A stretch of DNA of 64,000 nucleotides from Crambe crambe (Eukaryota > Porifera > Demospongiae > Poecilosclerida > Crambeidae): positions 3,224,001-3,288,000 of the forward strand of contig OZ004589.1 in NCBI GenBank assembly GCA_963924555.1, given 5' to 3'. The position numbers were made by a program, and so were the translations under genes. Positions 33,403 through 44,422 of this stretch are shown here, piece after piece. The notes beneath the pieces are model-generated. The model was not told the DNA's origin. It made no database searches and was given only the letters and a program-made list of their open reading frames with translations. Positions within the stretch are counted from its first letter, which is position 1. Every line of letters begins with the position of its first letter.

Positions 33403-34683
33403 TTATAAGTATGTCCTATAAATGTGATGGTGTGGTTTCCTCTTGGCCAAAGCCTTTAAAATCATATAAGGGGCTAAGCCACCTTTACTATAACTAAACA
33501 ACTTCCATACTTTCTCCATTTCCTTCTGCATCATTTTTACCTCGTTGGATTCCACTGATGTGAGTATAGTTTTCAGCTTGTTCACATCTTTTGGTCTGAC
33601 TCGGATCATAAATTTTGAGTAATCAATGAAGTCTTCAAAGGCCAGCTCTATCTCTTCGCTCAGTAGGACAGGTATGCAGCCTAAAATCACAGCTTGGTAG
33701 GGACGGGGGTTCCAAGCATGCCAGCCTTCTGGACAGAGACAGAACGTTGAAGACATCATGTCATGGATATAAGTATCAATTCTAGTTCCAGTTATTTTGA
33801 AATCAGGATCATGTGAGTAGTGCTTCTTGATGTACTGTCGCACACCCTTTGAGTAGAAGGAACCCCTTTCATCTTTGACACTAAGTGAAACAACAGTGCC
33901 TCCAAAGTGACCCAGCCATCTCTTGACAGGACGATGCATTGGAGATAATTCATAGAAAGACGAGAAACCATATCCAGAGAGATCAGGTGGTATTGTGATA
34001 TCTTTATGGGGAGTAAACTCGTCCAGTGTAAACTGACCGTTATGTACTAAGAAAATTCCATTATTGATCAGTTTCCAATTTCCAAACATTTTAGCTCCAA
34101 ACCCTTGAGTGAAAGCCCAGATGTGGTCTCTCCCTTCAGACATATTGAAGTATGAATACTTAGTCCTTATGTAGTTGAAGAGTTTGTTGTGAAAAATTGC
34201 AGTTTTTGTGAGATTATTTGGGTGGTTGTTGATCAGGAAACAGCTGCTGTATGATGGGACGTAGAAAAAATCAGCAAGCCATGGATCCATAGTTCTGACT
34301 GAGCTTTTCAACAAGAAGTTGTGGAAAGAATATTCAGCACTATAGAAATTGCTAGTACAATTTGGATCCCTAATTCTTGGAGGTTTATATCTGTTCAATA
34401 CTAACTGTTCCTTATTAAAAATATCTGGAAGTTCATAAACGTAAATCTTCAAATTATTCAATCTTCCTTTAATGAAATCCTTTTCGTTAAGTACTTCTAA
34501 ATTTTCTCTCTTCATCTGCTCAATTTCATTTTTTGATTTCAGTTGTATTTTCTCAAAGAATCCCATCTGAATCATAGTGAAATTGACAGTCACAACTGTT
34601 ATGAAAAGTAGTGGAATAAAGCATCTTGCTATCCTTGTTCTTACGGACATAATCCAGCTGCAACTAGCCAACCTAACAACCAT
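33403..34683 (-). CDS. Exostosin-family (GT47) glycosyltransferase
   Basis: 426 residues in one exon. After a short basic N-terminus, one hydrophobic segment (about 22-43, CFIPLLFITVVTVNF) suggests a type II Golgi membrane protein; a second Met at residue 12 could also start it. A Lys/Glu-rich stem (about 48-75) precedes the GT47 domain: LKIYVYELP near 78; a DPWLADFFYVP block; GRDHIWAF; and the C-terminal STFCLCPEGWHAWNPRPYQAVILGCIPVLLSE, split here as two adjoining conserved blocks. Members transfer sugars onto glycans in the Golgi lumen; the exact donor cannot be read from sequence. Several Asn-X-Ser/Thr sites are present. The gene is intronless, unlike the receptor genes either side, so retroposition is possible. 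Its 3' end is duplicated just downstream. Confidence 0.9.
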   Translation of the reverse strand: MVVRLASCSWIMSVRTRIARCFIPLLFITVVTVNFTMIQMGFFEKIQLKSKNEIEQMKRENLEVLNEKDFIKGRLNNLKIYVYELPDIFNKEQLVLNRYKPPRIRDPNCTSNFYSAEYSFHNFLLKSSVRTMDPWLADFFYVPSYSSCFLINNHPNNLTKTAIFHNKLFNYIRTKYSYFNMSEGRDHIWAFTQGFGAKMFGNWKLINNGIFLVHNGQFTLDEFTPHKDITIPPDLSGYGFSSFYELSPMHRPVKRWLGHFGGTVVSLSVKDERGSFYSKGVRQYIKKHYSHDPDFKITGTRIDTYIHDMMSSTFCLCPEGWHAWNPRPYQAVILGCIPVLLSEEIELAFEDFIDYSKFMIRVRPKDVNKLKTILTSVESNEVKMMQKEMEKVWKLFSYSKGGLAPYMILKALAKRKPHHHIYRTYL

Positions 34684-35409
34684 CCGAGCATTCCAAAATT
34701 ATTACTGATCCACCCCCCCCCCCCCCCACACGCAGAAAACGTTTCCTTTGTTTGTGTGGCAACGGGCCTAGCAACCCAAATGATGTCACAAAAATGCACT
34801 AGCAACAGCCAATAGAGCCCACCTCTCCATGTTGACAAAGACCTGTTCTTAATTTTTCCAAGAAGGAAACCGGCCCTGTAGGGCCCGAAATATGCCGCTC
34901 TATTCGCACTAGAGTGAGACACCAATTATCAGACACCACCTATAATCGGACGCCGTATTCCAGTTTATAAAGCTCCCCCAAATATAATTTAAGTACATAA
35001 AAATAGTAGTTTGAGTGTCTAAAAAATATTCCCAGAAAGAGTAGCTATGCTTCAAAATTACCATTGCAACAGTTGATTGTTTCACAGTCCGAAATACATC
35101 GATTCTCGCATGCTTACCTAAATGTTCGAACACTTAACAAAAACCTTGCTTTCTAGTAATTCAAGGCATAAATTATCCCACAAATGATTAGATTTGTGTC
35201 ATAGCTATCACGTTAGAGAGAGATAAACTGCTATGCTGGCATTCTCATGATCAAAGAATATACGGACGGCCGATCTTACGCATGCGCGCATAATCAATTG
35301 TCGATCGATCCGACCATAGATATAAGAGGTTTACGGGATTGGAAACGGATCACGTGCTCTCGGCATAGATTTACTGTATGTATGAAATAAATTTTAGCAA
35401 GTTTAAATT
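34684..35409. other. Non-coding stretch upstream of the glycosyltransferase
   Basis: A C-run lies at about 34711-34728. At 35314-35360 is a copy of the dispersed repeat ATAAGAGG...GGGATTGGAAACGGATCACGTG that also occurs at 56543-56590 and, in part, at 40405. No gene is seen. Confidence 0.5.
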
Positions 35410-36449
35410 AGGCCCGTAGCAACTGGTCAGGCCAGTCAGGCCATGGCCTGACCACTTTTAAACCTTTGACCCGGTACCCCTAAGTGAGCATTAGGGCTCA
35501 CTCAACTATAATGCTATTCTCATATTCTCAAGCACACTACATGCCCATAATGCTTTGATATCTACCTAGCTTTGTTATAATTTCCTCTTTCTCGAGGTCT
35601 GATGGAGCAGGACTTGTCAATTTACTCAAAAGATATGCTAGTGCTAGAAGCTTCAGGCTCAGGCTCAATTTCTTTCCCAGAAAAGCTTCAGATGTTGCTA
35701 AGTCAATGCCGACTGGCTGCAGCATGCAGCTGTGTAGCTACAACATGTTATTCATCATGTCATGCATGTCAAAATGGAATCAGCAAAACAATTTATTTTA
35801 GTGATTCAGATGTTGCTAAGTCAATGCTGCAGCTGTGTGCATGTTATTCATCATGTCATGCATGTCGAAATGGAACCAGCAAAATTAACATTCAGGCATC
35901 TTTTATATTAGTTAAAATGCTGACTTAGATGATGCTAAGTCAATGCTGACTGGCTGCAGCAGCTGTGCATCAAGCTGCAAAGCAGCAAGAGGGCATGCAA
36001 CTAGAGATGGCGAAATATAAATTGATACTATATTTAGCTACAGTTTACTGCAGTAAATGGACATACAAGACCCTACCATGTACTAAGCTATTTAACATTT
36101 ACACTATGCTGTCTATGTATAGAGCATTGGCAGTTGCATGGCATATAGTGGCGACCCTTTCCCTTCCCTTAGGTTGGTAAGGGTCACCGCTACACCATAA
36201 ATTATGCTGGTGAACATTTTAGGTGTGTTGAATATTATAGGACCTTAGAATTTTGGGCAGTGACTGGCAACTTGCTGATTCCCTTTTGACATGTATGACA
36301 TGAATAACATGCACCAAGGGTGCATTGAGTCGTGAAGTGGCGAGAGGGCAGACTAAAATTTATGTAGCCCTAGTGAGTAGCCACACCCATTTCGCTTGAC
36401 CACACCCACATCCTGGCCTGACCATTAAAATTTTGCTTCCTACGGGCCT
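35410..36449. mobile_element. Non-autonomous inverted-repeat element with internal tandem repeats
   Basis: The ends are AGGCCCGTAGC and the complement of AGGCCCGTAGG, each followed inward by a GGTCAGGCC motif. No target duplication could be fixed. The interior has three degenerate copies of a block with GATGTTGCTAAGTCAATGC and CATGTTATTCATCATGTC (about 35687-35960). No transposase frame is seen. Related GGTCAGGCC fragments lie near 10602, 29267 and 37505. Confidence 0.55.
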
Positions 36450-36489
36450 TGTCATCTTGTCAAGCTTGTAAAGCTTTAACTAAAATGAA

Positions 36490-37481
36490 TGACTTGAATT
36501 GTTCTGTACCCCATGCTCAGAAAGTACGTTTAAAAAAGTTGAATTTCTTCCAGGTTATTATCATGGTTTAGATGAAAAATATTGTTGTAGCTATTCATAC
36601 AATGGGATAGCAGCTAAATGATAATTATTAAAATTTGTTGGCTTGCTTATTGTGTAGCTATAGTAATGTATTACATTGTGGACAGTTTCATATTCTCCAC
36701 CTTGTTCTCCCACAGTACCTTGAGAGGCAACAGGTGCATACACAGGACATGGGTCCAAGTTAAACTTTTCTTCGTTGATGTTTGGCAGTGGTGGCTATAT
36801 CTTGCCTGTCTTCCCTTCATTAACATCCTTAACCATTTCATACTCAACACCTTCGTTTATAGTGTCAGGAATCTTATTTTCTAGTTCAATGGAGTTATTA
36901 TTTCTGCATTTGGATGTAGAAAGAATAATTAAATAATTAGCTATCGCTACTGTAGTTAAAAGGATTATTAATAACACATACTTGTCTTGTGTCAATCCAT
37001 TTCTTCGACCTCTCACTAGTACAGTGACTATGATGACTACCACAATGATAGTGATGGCCACTACTATCACTATGGCCACCACACCTCCTATGATAGCTCC
37101 TGTATTAGGCAATCCAGTTCCTGTAGTGGTCGATGGTGGCTGAACTATGACTATGCGACTCCTCACTCCTGCACCAGCTACAGCGTTAGCGCACACTTGA
37201 ACATAGTAAGCCTCTTCTTCCTGCAATCCTGCGACTACTGTCCGATCAACATCGCCAGGAGCCATCTCTTGTTCTTCCTGCTGGTTGCTCCCACTGACTT
37301 GTCCATAAGACACAATGTATGTCCTCACAAATCCTCTGGCTTCAGTGAGAGTTAATGGGGTCCAGAATACCTCCGTGGTTGATCCTAATATCCTTGACAC
37401 TCTCACTCCCATTGGGGCAATACTTGGGGCTTAAATAAATCATGAATAAAACAATAGCTACAGTTTGATGCTTTAATACTC
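36490..37481 (-). pseudogene. Receptor D: 3'-end relic of the Ig/Fn3 receptor
   Basis: Matches receptor C from its 3' flank through tail, membrane helix and last Fn3 exon (acceptor near 37431), then ends abruptly at about 37481. The tail has a CAG-to-TAG type stop at 36795-36797 just before the PPLP motif and a 9-nt deletion that removes the first tail tyrosine (YDTI). The rest of the body exons are absent, but a broken signal-peptide exon survives at 40287-40347. Confidence 0.85.
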
Positions 37482-38578
37482 TTCAGTTAGGTGTAGCACT
37501 GGGTCAGGCAGGTCAGGTATTTGCCTGATCAATACAAGCCAACACATCCCGATGAGAGAGAGTCTGGTAGATACAACTGTATAGTCGATTTGGATGACTT
37601 CAGTCCTATGATTTGTTTACTGACACCTCCCAGATTCTTCATACCATTCAGTATTATGGACCATTGCACAAAACACTGCTACACCTCTGCTGAACAGTGG
37701 TCCTAGCCAAGTCCTCACTTGCTACCACAGCTAAAAGCTTGAAAATGAGTCTAGAATTGCCAGTCCATAGTCCAGTCCAGAGTCCAGAGTGTAGCCACAA
37801 ACCCACATATCAAATTACACCTGCCGTTTTGATGACATCACAAGGAGCTGTAAACCAGATACTTTCTACACTTTAATCATTTCTAACAAGGTTTTGTGCA
37901 CATCTTATCACATATTAAAGTTCAAACTGTGTGATTCAGATACATAGCAATTTGGGAACAGACCATTTGCATCGAGATATCCGGTGTACCAGTTTGAGAA
38001 AAGTAGTGCCAATGAAACTTGTGTAACTTTTTATTGGTTAAATATACAAGCAATCTGATTGCTCCACACTGTGGTTAAGCCTCCATTCAAGTCTCAGAAA
38101 CCTTTTATGAGTAGAAAGTTTGCTGTGTCACTCCAAAATAGGTGATTTTTTGTGACATTTCATTGTCCTGCAGTTCAGTGTGTTTTCAAGCTAGACTCAA
38201 GTTTTGTGCATGATTATATAGTTCATACTGTTGGCTATCCCAGGCCTGTACACAGGGGAGGTTTTTGGGGGTTACTGGTAACCCCCCTTTGATATTAATT
38301 AATTAGAAATCTGCATTTAATAACTTGATGATCAAAGTATAGTAACAGTGCATGCATGTAGGAATGTGTATTTCCATTTTCCTTTAATTAACAGTGTGAA
38401 CAACTTTGACAGTGACAATCACATGCCTTTGTCTCATGCTGCTGCCATCTAACTAGCTTTACATGCTTGAGCATTTTAGTTAAAAAATGAAGAGAAAAAA
38501 TACTACAATTCAGTATGCTCATGTGAAAGATCTGTGGTCATTAAAATGGGTGTGGTTTTCCATGTGTATTAACCTAGT
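37482..38578. other. Non-coding stretch
   Basis: No gene is seen. A GGTCAGGCAGGTCAGG motif near 37502 is related to the repeat family at 35410-36449. Confidence 0.5.
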
Positions 38579-39132
38579 AGGGTAGGTGTGGGTATTATGA
38601 GTCAGCTAAGTATTGTTGCTCTTTTCTTGGAAATGGACTATCTTAGAATCCTGAAAATTGCTCCAGATATAAAATAGGTTATGTAGAACTAATGTGTGGA
38701 GAAAGTAATAAAAATATTGCATCTTGCAGATAGGAGGCATGATCTTACATGAGAAGGTATTATGAGTCATAGGTATGAATTATGAGTCGCTTGCTTGATT
38801 TTTGCCTCTAACAATTGATAATGTAGCTAAGATTTCTACAAAACAAAAATAATAACCTTAGATTACTTTAAAATTCATTTTTTACTCCATCTTGTAGCAT
38901 CATTGGTTCCCTGCGTTTTTTTTATTCAGATTGGTCACGATTATACCCATTTTTAAACTTCTTATTTAAGATTATGTTTATGCATGAATAAGGCATTCTT
39001 CTGGATGATTTTATTTGATCAAAAGACCAAAAAAATTATTAAGTTTTCATATCTAAAGTATCAACTCTTGTAGATTATTATCAAGTAGTGAACCCATAAT
39101 AGGGACTGACTCATAATACCCACACCTACCCT
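38579..39132. mobile_element. Short inverted-repeat element (MITE)
   Basis: About 554 bp bounded by AGGGTAGGTGTGGGTATTAT on the left and its complement on the right; the inverted match runs 26-27 bp and includes GAGTCAG. Subterminal copies of TATTATGAGTCAT lie inside (about 38758-38790). No coding frame is seen, and the target duplication is not resolved. Confidence 0.8.
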
Positions 39133-40286
39133 AACCCCCTTTTCGAAATCCTGTATCCACATGCACAATATCAAAGGCCTAATCCATTTTGCATTGAGAT
39201 GTCTGATGTACTGAAGATAGCTAGGTACCCATGCCGAAATCTCACTAGTTAACCCTGCCACATCAGAGAGGGCACAGAATTTTTGCTGAATTAAAGGTAA
39301 AGAGAATGATCACCAACCTTTCATTTAGTAAGTATCACAAAAATGAAAGCATTTCTGAGATATCACAGTAATGTTAAATGTTCCACTCCAATGCAAGCCA
39401 CCAGACAGGAAGTGATCATGTAATTAATGTAAACTGAATGCAAGTCAAATCTTGTTAACTATCGTAGATTTTCTAATTAATGCATTTGAAAAAAATAATT
39501 TCAATTTTCAATTGGCATGCTATTGGAGTGCGAAATTGATCTTATGGTATTTTGGCGCCATTATCAGAGTGGTGCCTTGTTGATGCGGTCGACCAACAAC
39601 TGGACGTTTCAATCTCCAGTCCATACTGATTACAGGCTTGGAATTAGGACACTGAAGATCCTCACCCAATGCCTTAGCGAAATAATACTTCAAGGACTTC
39701 GACATATTCAAGTTTGCTGGATGACAGTTGCTGGACGGACAGCTGCTACAAAGCTGGCATGTGCATGCTGCTGGTGGGCCGTGCAATTTCATTCTAATTA
39801 TCGAAGTGCCAGAAAAAATATTGCAATATTGATTTTTGGCGCCATATTAATTTTTATTTAAAGTGCGGTTTTGGCGCTTATTTAAGAATGACGCACTAAT
39901 TACTCGGTATACAATATACTAAGTTTAAATTCAGCCACCATAAATCAGCAGCAGAATGCTAACTATCATCATCCTTACAAGACTTGCCTATGCAGGTCTA
40001 TTCAGCTAGAGCACCTAAAAATCCAGAGGCTATGAAAGGTATCAACCAATTGCAAATCACATCTAAACTAACAATATGAGAAGGCTTCCAACACTTTGTA
40101 AGGTAAGTCAGGGTAATCATGAATACCCCCATACTGACTTCATGGAGCTACTTCAAATACAGGTGGGACCTACCTGCATTGAAGTTTACTCGATAGCTAT
40201 GAGGGGGTCTACTCATAATTACCCTGTATTCAGACTTACCTTATATAAACAGTTCAAAGCAAGCATACCCTAACTCTCCGCACTTA
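39133..40286. other. Non-coding stretch in relic unit D
   Basis: From about 39930 it resembles the regions upstream of receptors A-C (copies at 10090, 17390 and 28030), including the block with GACCTACCTGCAT. No gene is seen. Confidence 0.55.
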
Positions 40287-40347
40287 CTTTGTCCTTCCAC
40301 AAAATTAAATATCAGCAATAGGCTGCAAATATGCACCAGCGCGTACC
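40287..40347 (-). pseudogene. Broken signal-peptide exon of relic receptor D
   Basis: Aligned with the first exons of A and C up to the same GTAAGTG donor. The start codon is changed (ATG replaced by ACG-type sequence with a 1-nt insertion), and stops appear in the hydrophobic part. Together with 36490-37481 it shows that a complete fourth unit once existed here. Confidence 0.75.
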
Positions 40348-41640
40348 GTTTGAACATTGAACATTGGTTCGGCACTCCTGGATATAATATATGTACACAG
40401 CTAGGATTGGAAACAGGTCACGTGCGCCCATAAGCAATATAAATAATCCGCGTGTAGGTAGCTGTTCGACTTTGTGGACCTTTGGAGCTTGGATGTTAAA
40501 AGTATAGTCTCTTTTTTTCCCACTAATTCGTAAGGTAGTGATATGTATATATGTATTTTTAAAGGTGCCTGTAGAAAAATCATGTCAATGTTACAGATTA
40601 GGCTGTCAAGAAAAGCTATAGTAAAGAAGGATACTGTCACTTTACACATGCTTTCTTTCATGTTGTGTAACAAAATGATAATAATAAGTACTGATAGGAC
40701 ACTGCTGAACATCCAATTCATCGAGAGATTTGTTGTGATATACTTGTTTGGGGGGGATCAAGATGAAGAGTAAAGCTGCCCAGCGTATCCTTTCCTGCCC
40801 TTGATACAAGAAGGTCTCATCTCTTCACATGAATTAGTTTTCAGAACAATAACATAGTGAAAATGGCTTCTTAAATCATCAATGAGCAAATGGCATGCCA
40901 TCTCCAGCCCTGCACAAAATAAAAAACATAATTGTCAACTGGTATCTTTCATTTTATACCAAAAGTAAAGCAGCTAGACTTCTATTTTAGTACTGAGAGT
41001 GCCACAAAACTTTTCAGTCACCTGTTTCCACGTTTTTCTTCCATAGCAACAGTAAATAGACTAAACTGACATGATAAACAACTACAGCTATAGGTCATTG
41101 AGCCTTTTACCTTATAATCATATAATTATTGTTGCGCTAAATACCTTGCCTTTCACCCTTTTTCTGTTCGCCAGGATGTCCTACAGATTATATGCACACA
41201 TGCCCTGTTTCGAATAATGGTTTAGGTCATAAGGGTTGCAGTTTGCAACTCAGATAACTAACCAAAATTGGTTTTGTTTTTTACAATTTTGTTGAAAGTG
41301 AATCGTCTTTGAATCAGGATTATTTAGAAAAACAATATTCATAGCTCAATAGCAAGTGAAAGTTTAGAAATACAGTATCTTGGTATTATTATTAATCTTA
41401 ATGTTATCTCTATAGTTCAATAGAAATTATTATTTAGAAAGGTAGGCTGATTATTGTTATCTCTAGAGCTCAATAGCAAGATTTATTAAAGCTAAAGCAG
41501 TAAGCTACAAGGTATCAAATGATAATTATTTAGAATAGCAGTCTTAACTGCTATATATAAAAAGAGAATGAGCATGCATAGTTAATAGTAGCTAGATATT
41601 ATAGTGGGAAACATAATCGACCAGTTTAGCTATACATAGC
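40348..41640. other. Non-coding stretch
   Basis: No gene is supported. A GGATTGGAAACAGGTCACGTG-like block at 40404-40425 matches the dispersed repeat near 35336 and 56570. Confidence 0.45.
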
Positions 41641-41641
41641 A

Positions 41642-41990
41642 ATGCTGCTGATATTGATTCTGGTGTTGCACTTCAGCACAAACTTACCTTGTGAGGCCAA
41701 CCAATTCTTCATCTTCAAATTGTTTTGGTAATTTCATAGCTATATCGTAATTTGGACCAATATGTGTCACAGGGAGATGTATACTTTACTACCGGGTCTC
41801 ATTTTATATTTTTGGATGGAAATCACACAAAAATAGCTATCTGAACAGAGTTTCCTACAAGAAATCATCAGACATTACAATAATATGGAAGGATGAAGTT
41901 GCTATTGAGTGTGAAAATGTCCAAAACTTAATAATCAATGGAATGGCATTTATTCATGACCCATTATCCCATACTAAAATGATACACTGA
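41642..41990 (+). pseudogene. Relic of the beta-helix membrane-protein family
   Basis: Starts with a hydrophobic leader (MLLILILVLHFS). It then has pieces in shifted frames: TGSHFIFLDGNHT, then ITIIWKDEVAIECENVQNL and IINGMAFIHD. These align in order with the N-terminus of the gene at 60021-63989 (TGSTFIFLPGNHS, IIICNDEVTMNNITKLNI). At least two frame breaks separate them, and no downstream membrane region is seen. Confidence 0.65.
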
Positions 41991-42059
41991 TTATTTTTGC
42001 ATACTACAGTCAAGTGAAGATCTCTGATTCGATCTCGTAATGAAGGTTTGGGTGAAAGC

Positions 42060-42372
42060 AATTTAGCACATAGAGATTAAATTGTCAAAAGTGGCTTTGA
42101 CTGCATGTGTGCAGCTGGTCACTTGTTAGAATTTCATTAGCTAATTTGTAAACAGTGGCTTTGACTGCATGCATGTGTACTGGTCACTTATGACAGTTTT
42201 TTTTTATTTCAGTACACATAGATTAAATTGTCAATGGTGTCTTTGACTGCATGACTGCATGTGTATAATGGTCACTTTTATATATAGCTATAGCTATATA
42301 ATATATATATTCAGTAGCTAGCTACATACGTAGAGATTAGATTGTCAACAGTGGCTTTGACTGCATATATTT
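42060..42372. repeat. Degenerate ~85-bp tandem repeat
   Basis: Four diverged copies of a block with GATTAAATTGTCAA, GTGGCTTTGACTGCATG and TGGTCACTT, at about 42074, 42150, 42220 and 42334. It is AT-rich and non-coding. Confidence 0.7.
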
Positions 42373-42644
42373 TTAAATAACTAACACTCGATCACTAAAG
42401 TTTATATGGTCAAAGTTTTGATACTCACAGCTTATGTTATACTCAAGAGACCACAGTATCAAAAAGAAGTTCTTTCATGGAAATTTAAAAATTCTACCAT
42501 AAGACAGAGTTGGGAAAACATCTATAGTAGCTAGCTACCCAGGGACAAGCTACGTAGAAGTCCCATGAATTAACGATTAGAATTCTGTTACTCAATATAG
42601 CAATGATCTTACTTCTATGCCACAGTGAGTAGCTATAGAGACTA

Positions 42645-42837
42645 CAGGGTTTAATTCAGAATTTTGCTCAAGGGGGGTCAAATGCCTGGTGAAAAAAATT
42701 TGAGGAGGGGCAACTACAAACCAGTACTGTAGTGTACATGTTTGTGAAATTCTATGATAATATAATCTCAATACGAAAGCTATAGCCAATTCCTAGGGCG
42801 TTCAGAGGGGGCAGAAGCCCCCTTGAAATAAACCCTG
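42645..42837. mobile_element. Small inverted-repeat element (MITE)
   Basis: About 193 bp, beginning CAGGGTTTAATTC and ending with the complement of CAGGGTTTATTTC. G-runs lie just inside the left end and C-runs just inside the right end. It ends 38 bp before the TATA box of the following gene. Confidence 0.6.
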
Positions 42838-42874
42838 GATGTCACACTTTTTGAGGGAGTAGTAGCTCTGGGGT

Positions 42875-42882
42875 TATAAAAA
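42875..42882 (+). promoter_or_regulatory. TATA box of the secreted-protein gene
   Basis: TATAAAAA lies 62 bp before the first possible start codon and 83 bp before the preferred one. The spacing suits a transcription start near 42905. Confidence 0.6.
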
Positions 42883-42936
42883 CTTTGGAGAGTAACCATT
42901 CAACCACTAAACAGTGAAGAATTTTCATCAGTAACC

Positions 42937-44391
42937 GTGACAAATAAGAATTTCAGAATGAAAAAGGTTTTAGCTTTTTCACTCTTCATAGTCATCTTTG
43001 CTGCTGCATATTCCGCACCCTTCTCTCATGAAGATGTGATAAATCAGCTCCTCTCAATCAGAGAGGATCTCTTGGCTTCAAAACATACTAGCCAGCAGGG
43101 AATGGACAGCACTCTTCCATGGCCATCTCATCCCTATGCTTCTCCTTTTTACGGTAATGAAAGAAAATTCAACAGGGATGTGATCCCAAATCGAAGGGAA
43201 GCTGCATTAGTTTCACACACTGAAGAAAGAAATCAGTTGTTTTCAAAAATCCTTGGACTAGTTTTGGATTACATACAGATACGAAATGAACTGATGCCAG
43301 GGCCCAGCATTGCAAAGGATTCTTACAATAGAAGAGATGATGGTTGGACTACTGCAAAAATGTCTGATGACAGATCTAGAGTGCAAGACTATATCAAGAC
43401 TCGAAACAAAACTTGGGAGAATGAACAGGCAAATCAATTGATAAGAAATTCGTTTATGTGCCTTACAAACAACACACTAAATTATGTTGAATCTCTAAAG
43501 AAAGGTAAGACTTTTGGCATCCTGCACAAACCTATTTTAGAGTCGATTCAGAAGTTGATCGGAAGGACTGATTTCATGTCATATTATAAAACTTTTCTTG
43601 ACATCGTAAACTCTGTGATTCATGGTCACTCGTTAGTTGGGATAGAACAAATTAATTTTGATTTATTAAAAAATATTATGAGAGATATGTTCCGAGAGTA
43701 TGCAGATGCAGCTCCCAAAGGGCCATTAAAAAATATGCTAAACATTGTTAAAGTATTATTGCATCGCGATGGAAAGTTAAATGCTGAAGATAGAGCTTCT
43801 TTTATAAGCTCTATCAACTTTTTTCTTGATGAGTACTTCCTGAAAAAAATTGAAGGGAATGAAAAGAAGAAAGCTGTAAAAGATGCAGTTGATAATATAT
43901 TACCAGCTCTTCTCAGAATTATAAATGGTGAAGATCTGAACATGAGCCAAGATGATCGAAACCATTTATTAAAGAGTGTTGTAACCGTGTTAGCCAGCTT
44001 CAATGGTCTTGCAACAAATAATACCTCACTATTTTACTTGGTTAACCAGTTTTTGTCTAAAAATCCAAACAATAAAGAGTTACAAACAAAATCTCAATGT
44101 CTGCTTGTTTTTGCTCTCAGAAAGGCACTTGAAGGTCTGCTGAAGATATTCGATAGTGAAAAGATGGAGACTATTGAACTGAGATTGATGAAATGTGGGG
44201 TAGATTCTATGAACGATGGGTTTCGCTTTGTGTTGGCCTACATTCCCAAAGATCTGAATAATGTTGGAGGCTGTGAAGGTTTTGATATGAATGTGGGCTT
44301 TCAGGGAGCAGCACAAAGAAAGATGGTCATGAAGACAAACACAAGATCCTTTGCTCCATCTCGAGTTAACTGGAAGAGACCTATATACTAA
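42937..44391 (+). CDS. Orphan secreted helical protein
   Basis: 484 residues, single exon; I do not recognise the family. The better start is the second Met (42958), which puts a clean signal peptide at the N-terminus: MKKVLAFSLFIVIFAAAYSA. The mature protein is charged and probably helical, with long leucine-spaced stretches (about 190-430). It has few cysteines (near 174, 389, 417 and 449), several Asn-X-Ser/Thr sites, and Arg/Lys-rich points (NRR, KKGK, EKKK, WKRPIY). The C-terminus is short, basic and aromatic (SRVNWKRPIY). The gene has its own TATA box and an ATTAAA signal 26 bp after the stop. A secreted structural or signalling protein is possible, but no function should be assigned. 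Confidence 0.75.
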   Translation: MTNKNFRMKKVLAFSLFIVIFAAAYSAPFSHEDVINQLLSIREDLLASKHTSQQGMDSTLPWPSHPYASPFYGNERKFNRDVIPNRREAALVSHTEERNQLFSKILGLVLDYIQIRNELMPGPSIAKDSYNRRDDGWTTAKMSDDRSRVQDYIKTRNKTWENEQANQLIRNSFMCLTNNTLNYVESLKKGKTFGILHKPILESIQKLIGRTDFMSYYKTFLDIVNSVIHGHSLVGIEQINFDLLKNIMRDMFREYADAAPKGPLKNMLNIVKVLLHRDGKLNAEDRASFISSINFFLDEYFLKKIEGNEKKKAVKDAVDNILPALLRIINGEDLNMSQDDRNHLLKSVVTVLASFNGLATNNTSLFYLVNQFLSKNPNNKELQTKSQCLLVFALRKALEGLLKIFDSEKMETIELRLMKCGVDSMNDGFRFVLAYIPKDLNNVGGCEGFDMNVGFQGAAQRKMVMKTNTRSFAPSRVNWKRPIY

Positions 44392-44416
44392 AATTCAATT
44401 GTGTGTTTATATCATA

Positions 44417-44422
44417 ATTAAA
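44417..44422 (+). terminator. Poly(A) signal of the secreted-protein gene
   Basis: ATTAAA, 26 bp after the stop codon of the gene at 42937-44391. Confidence 0.55.
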
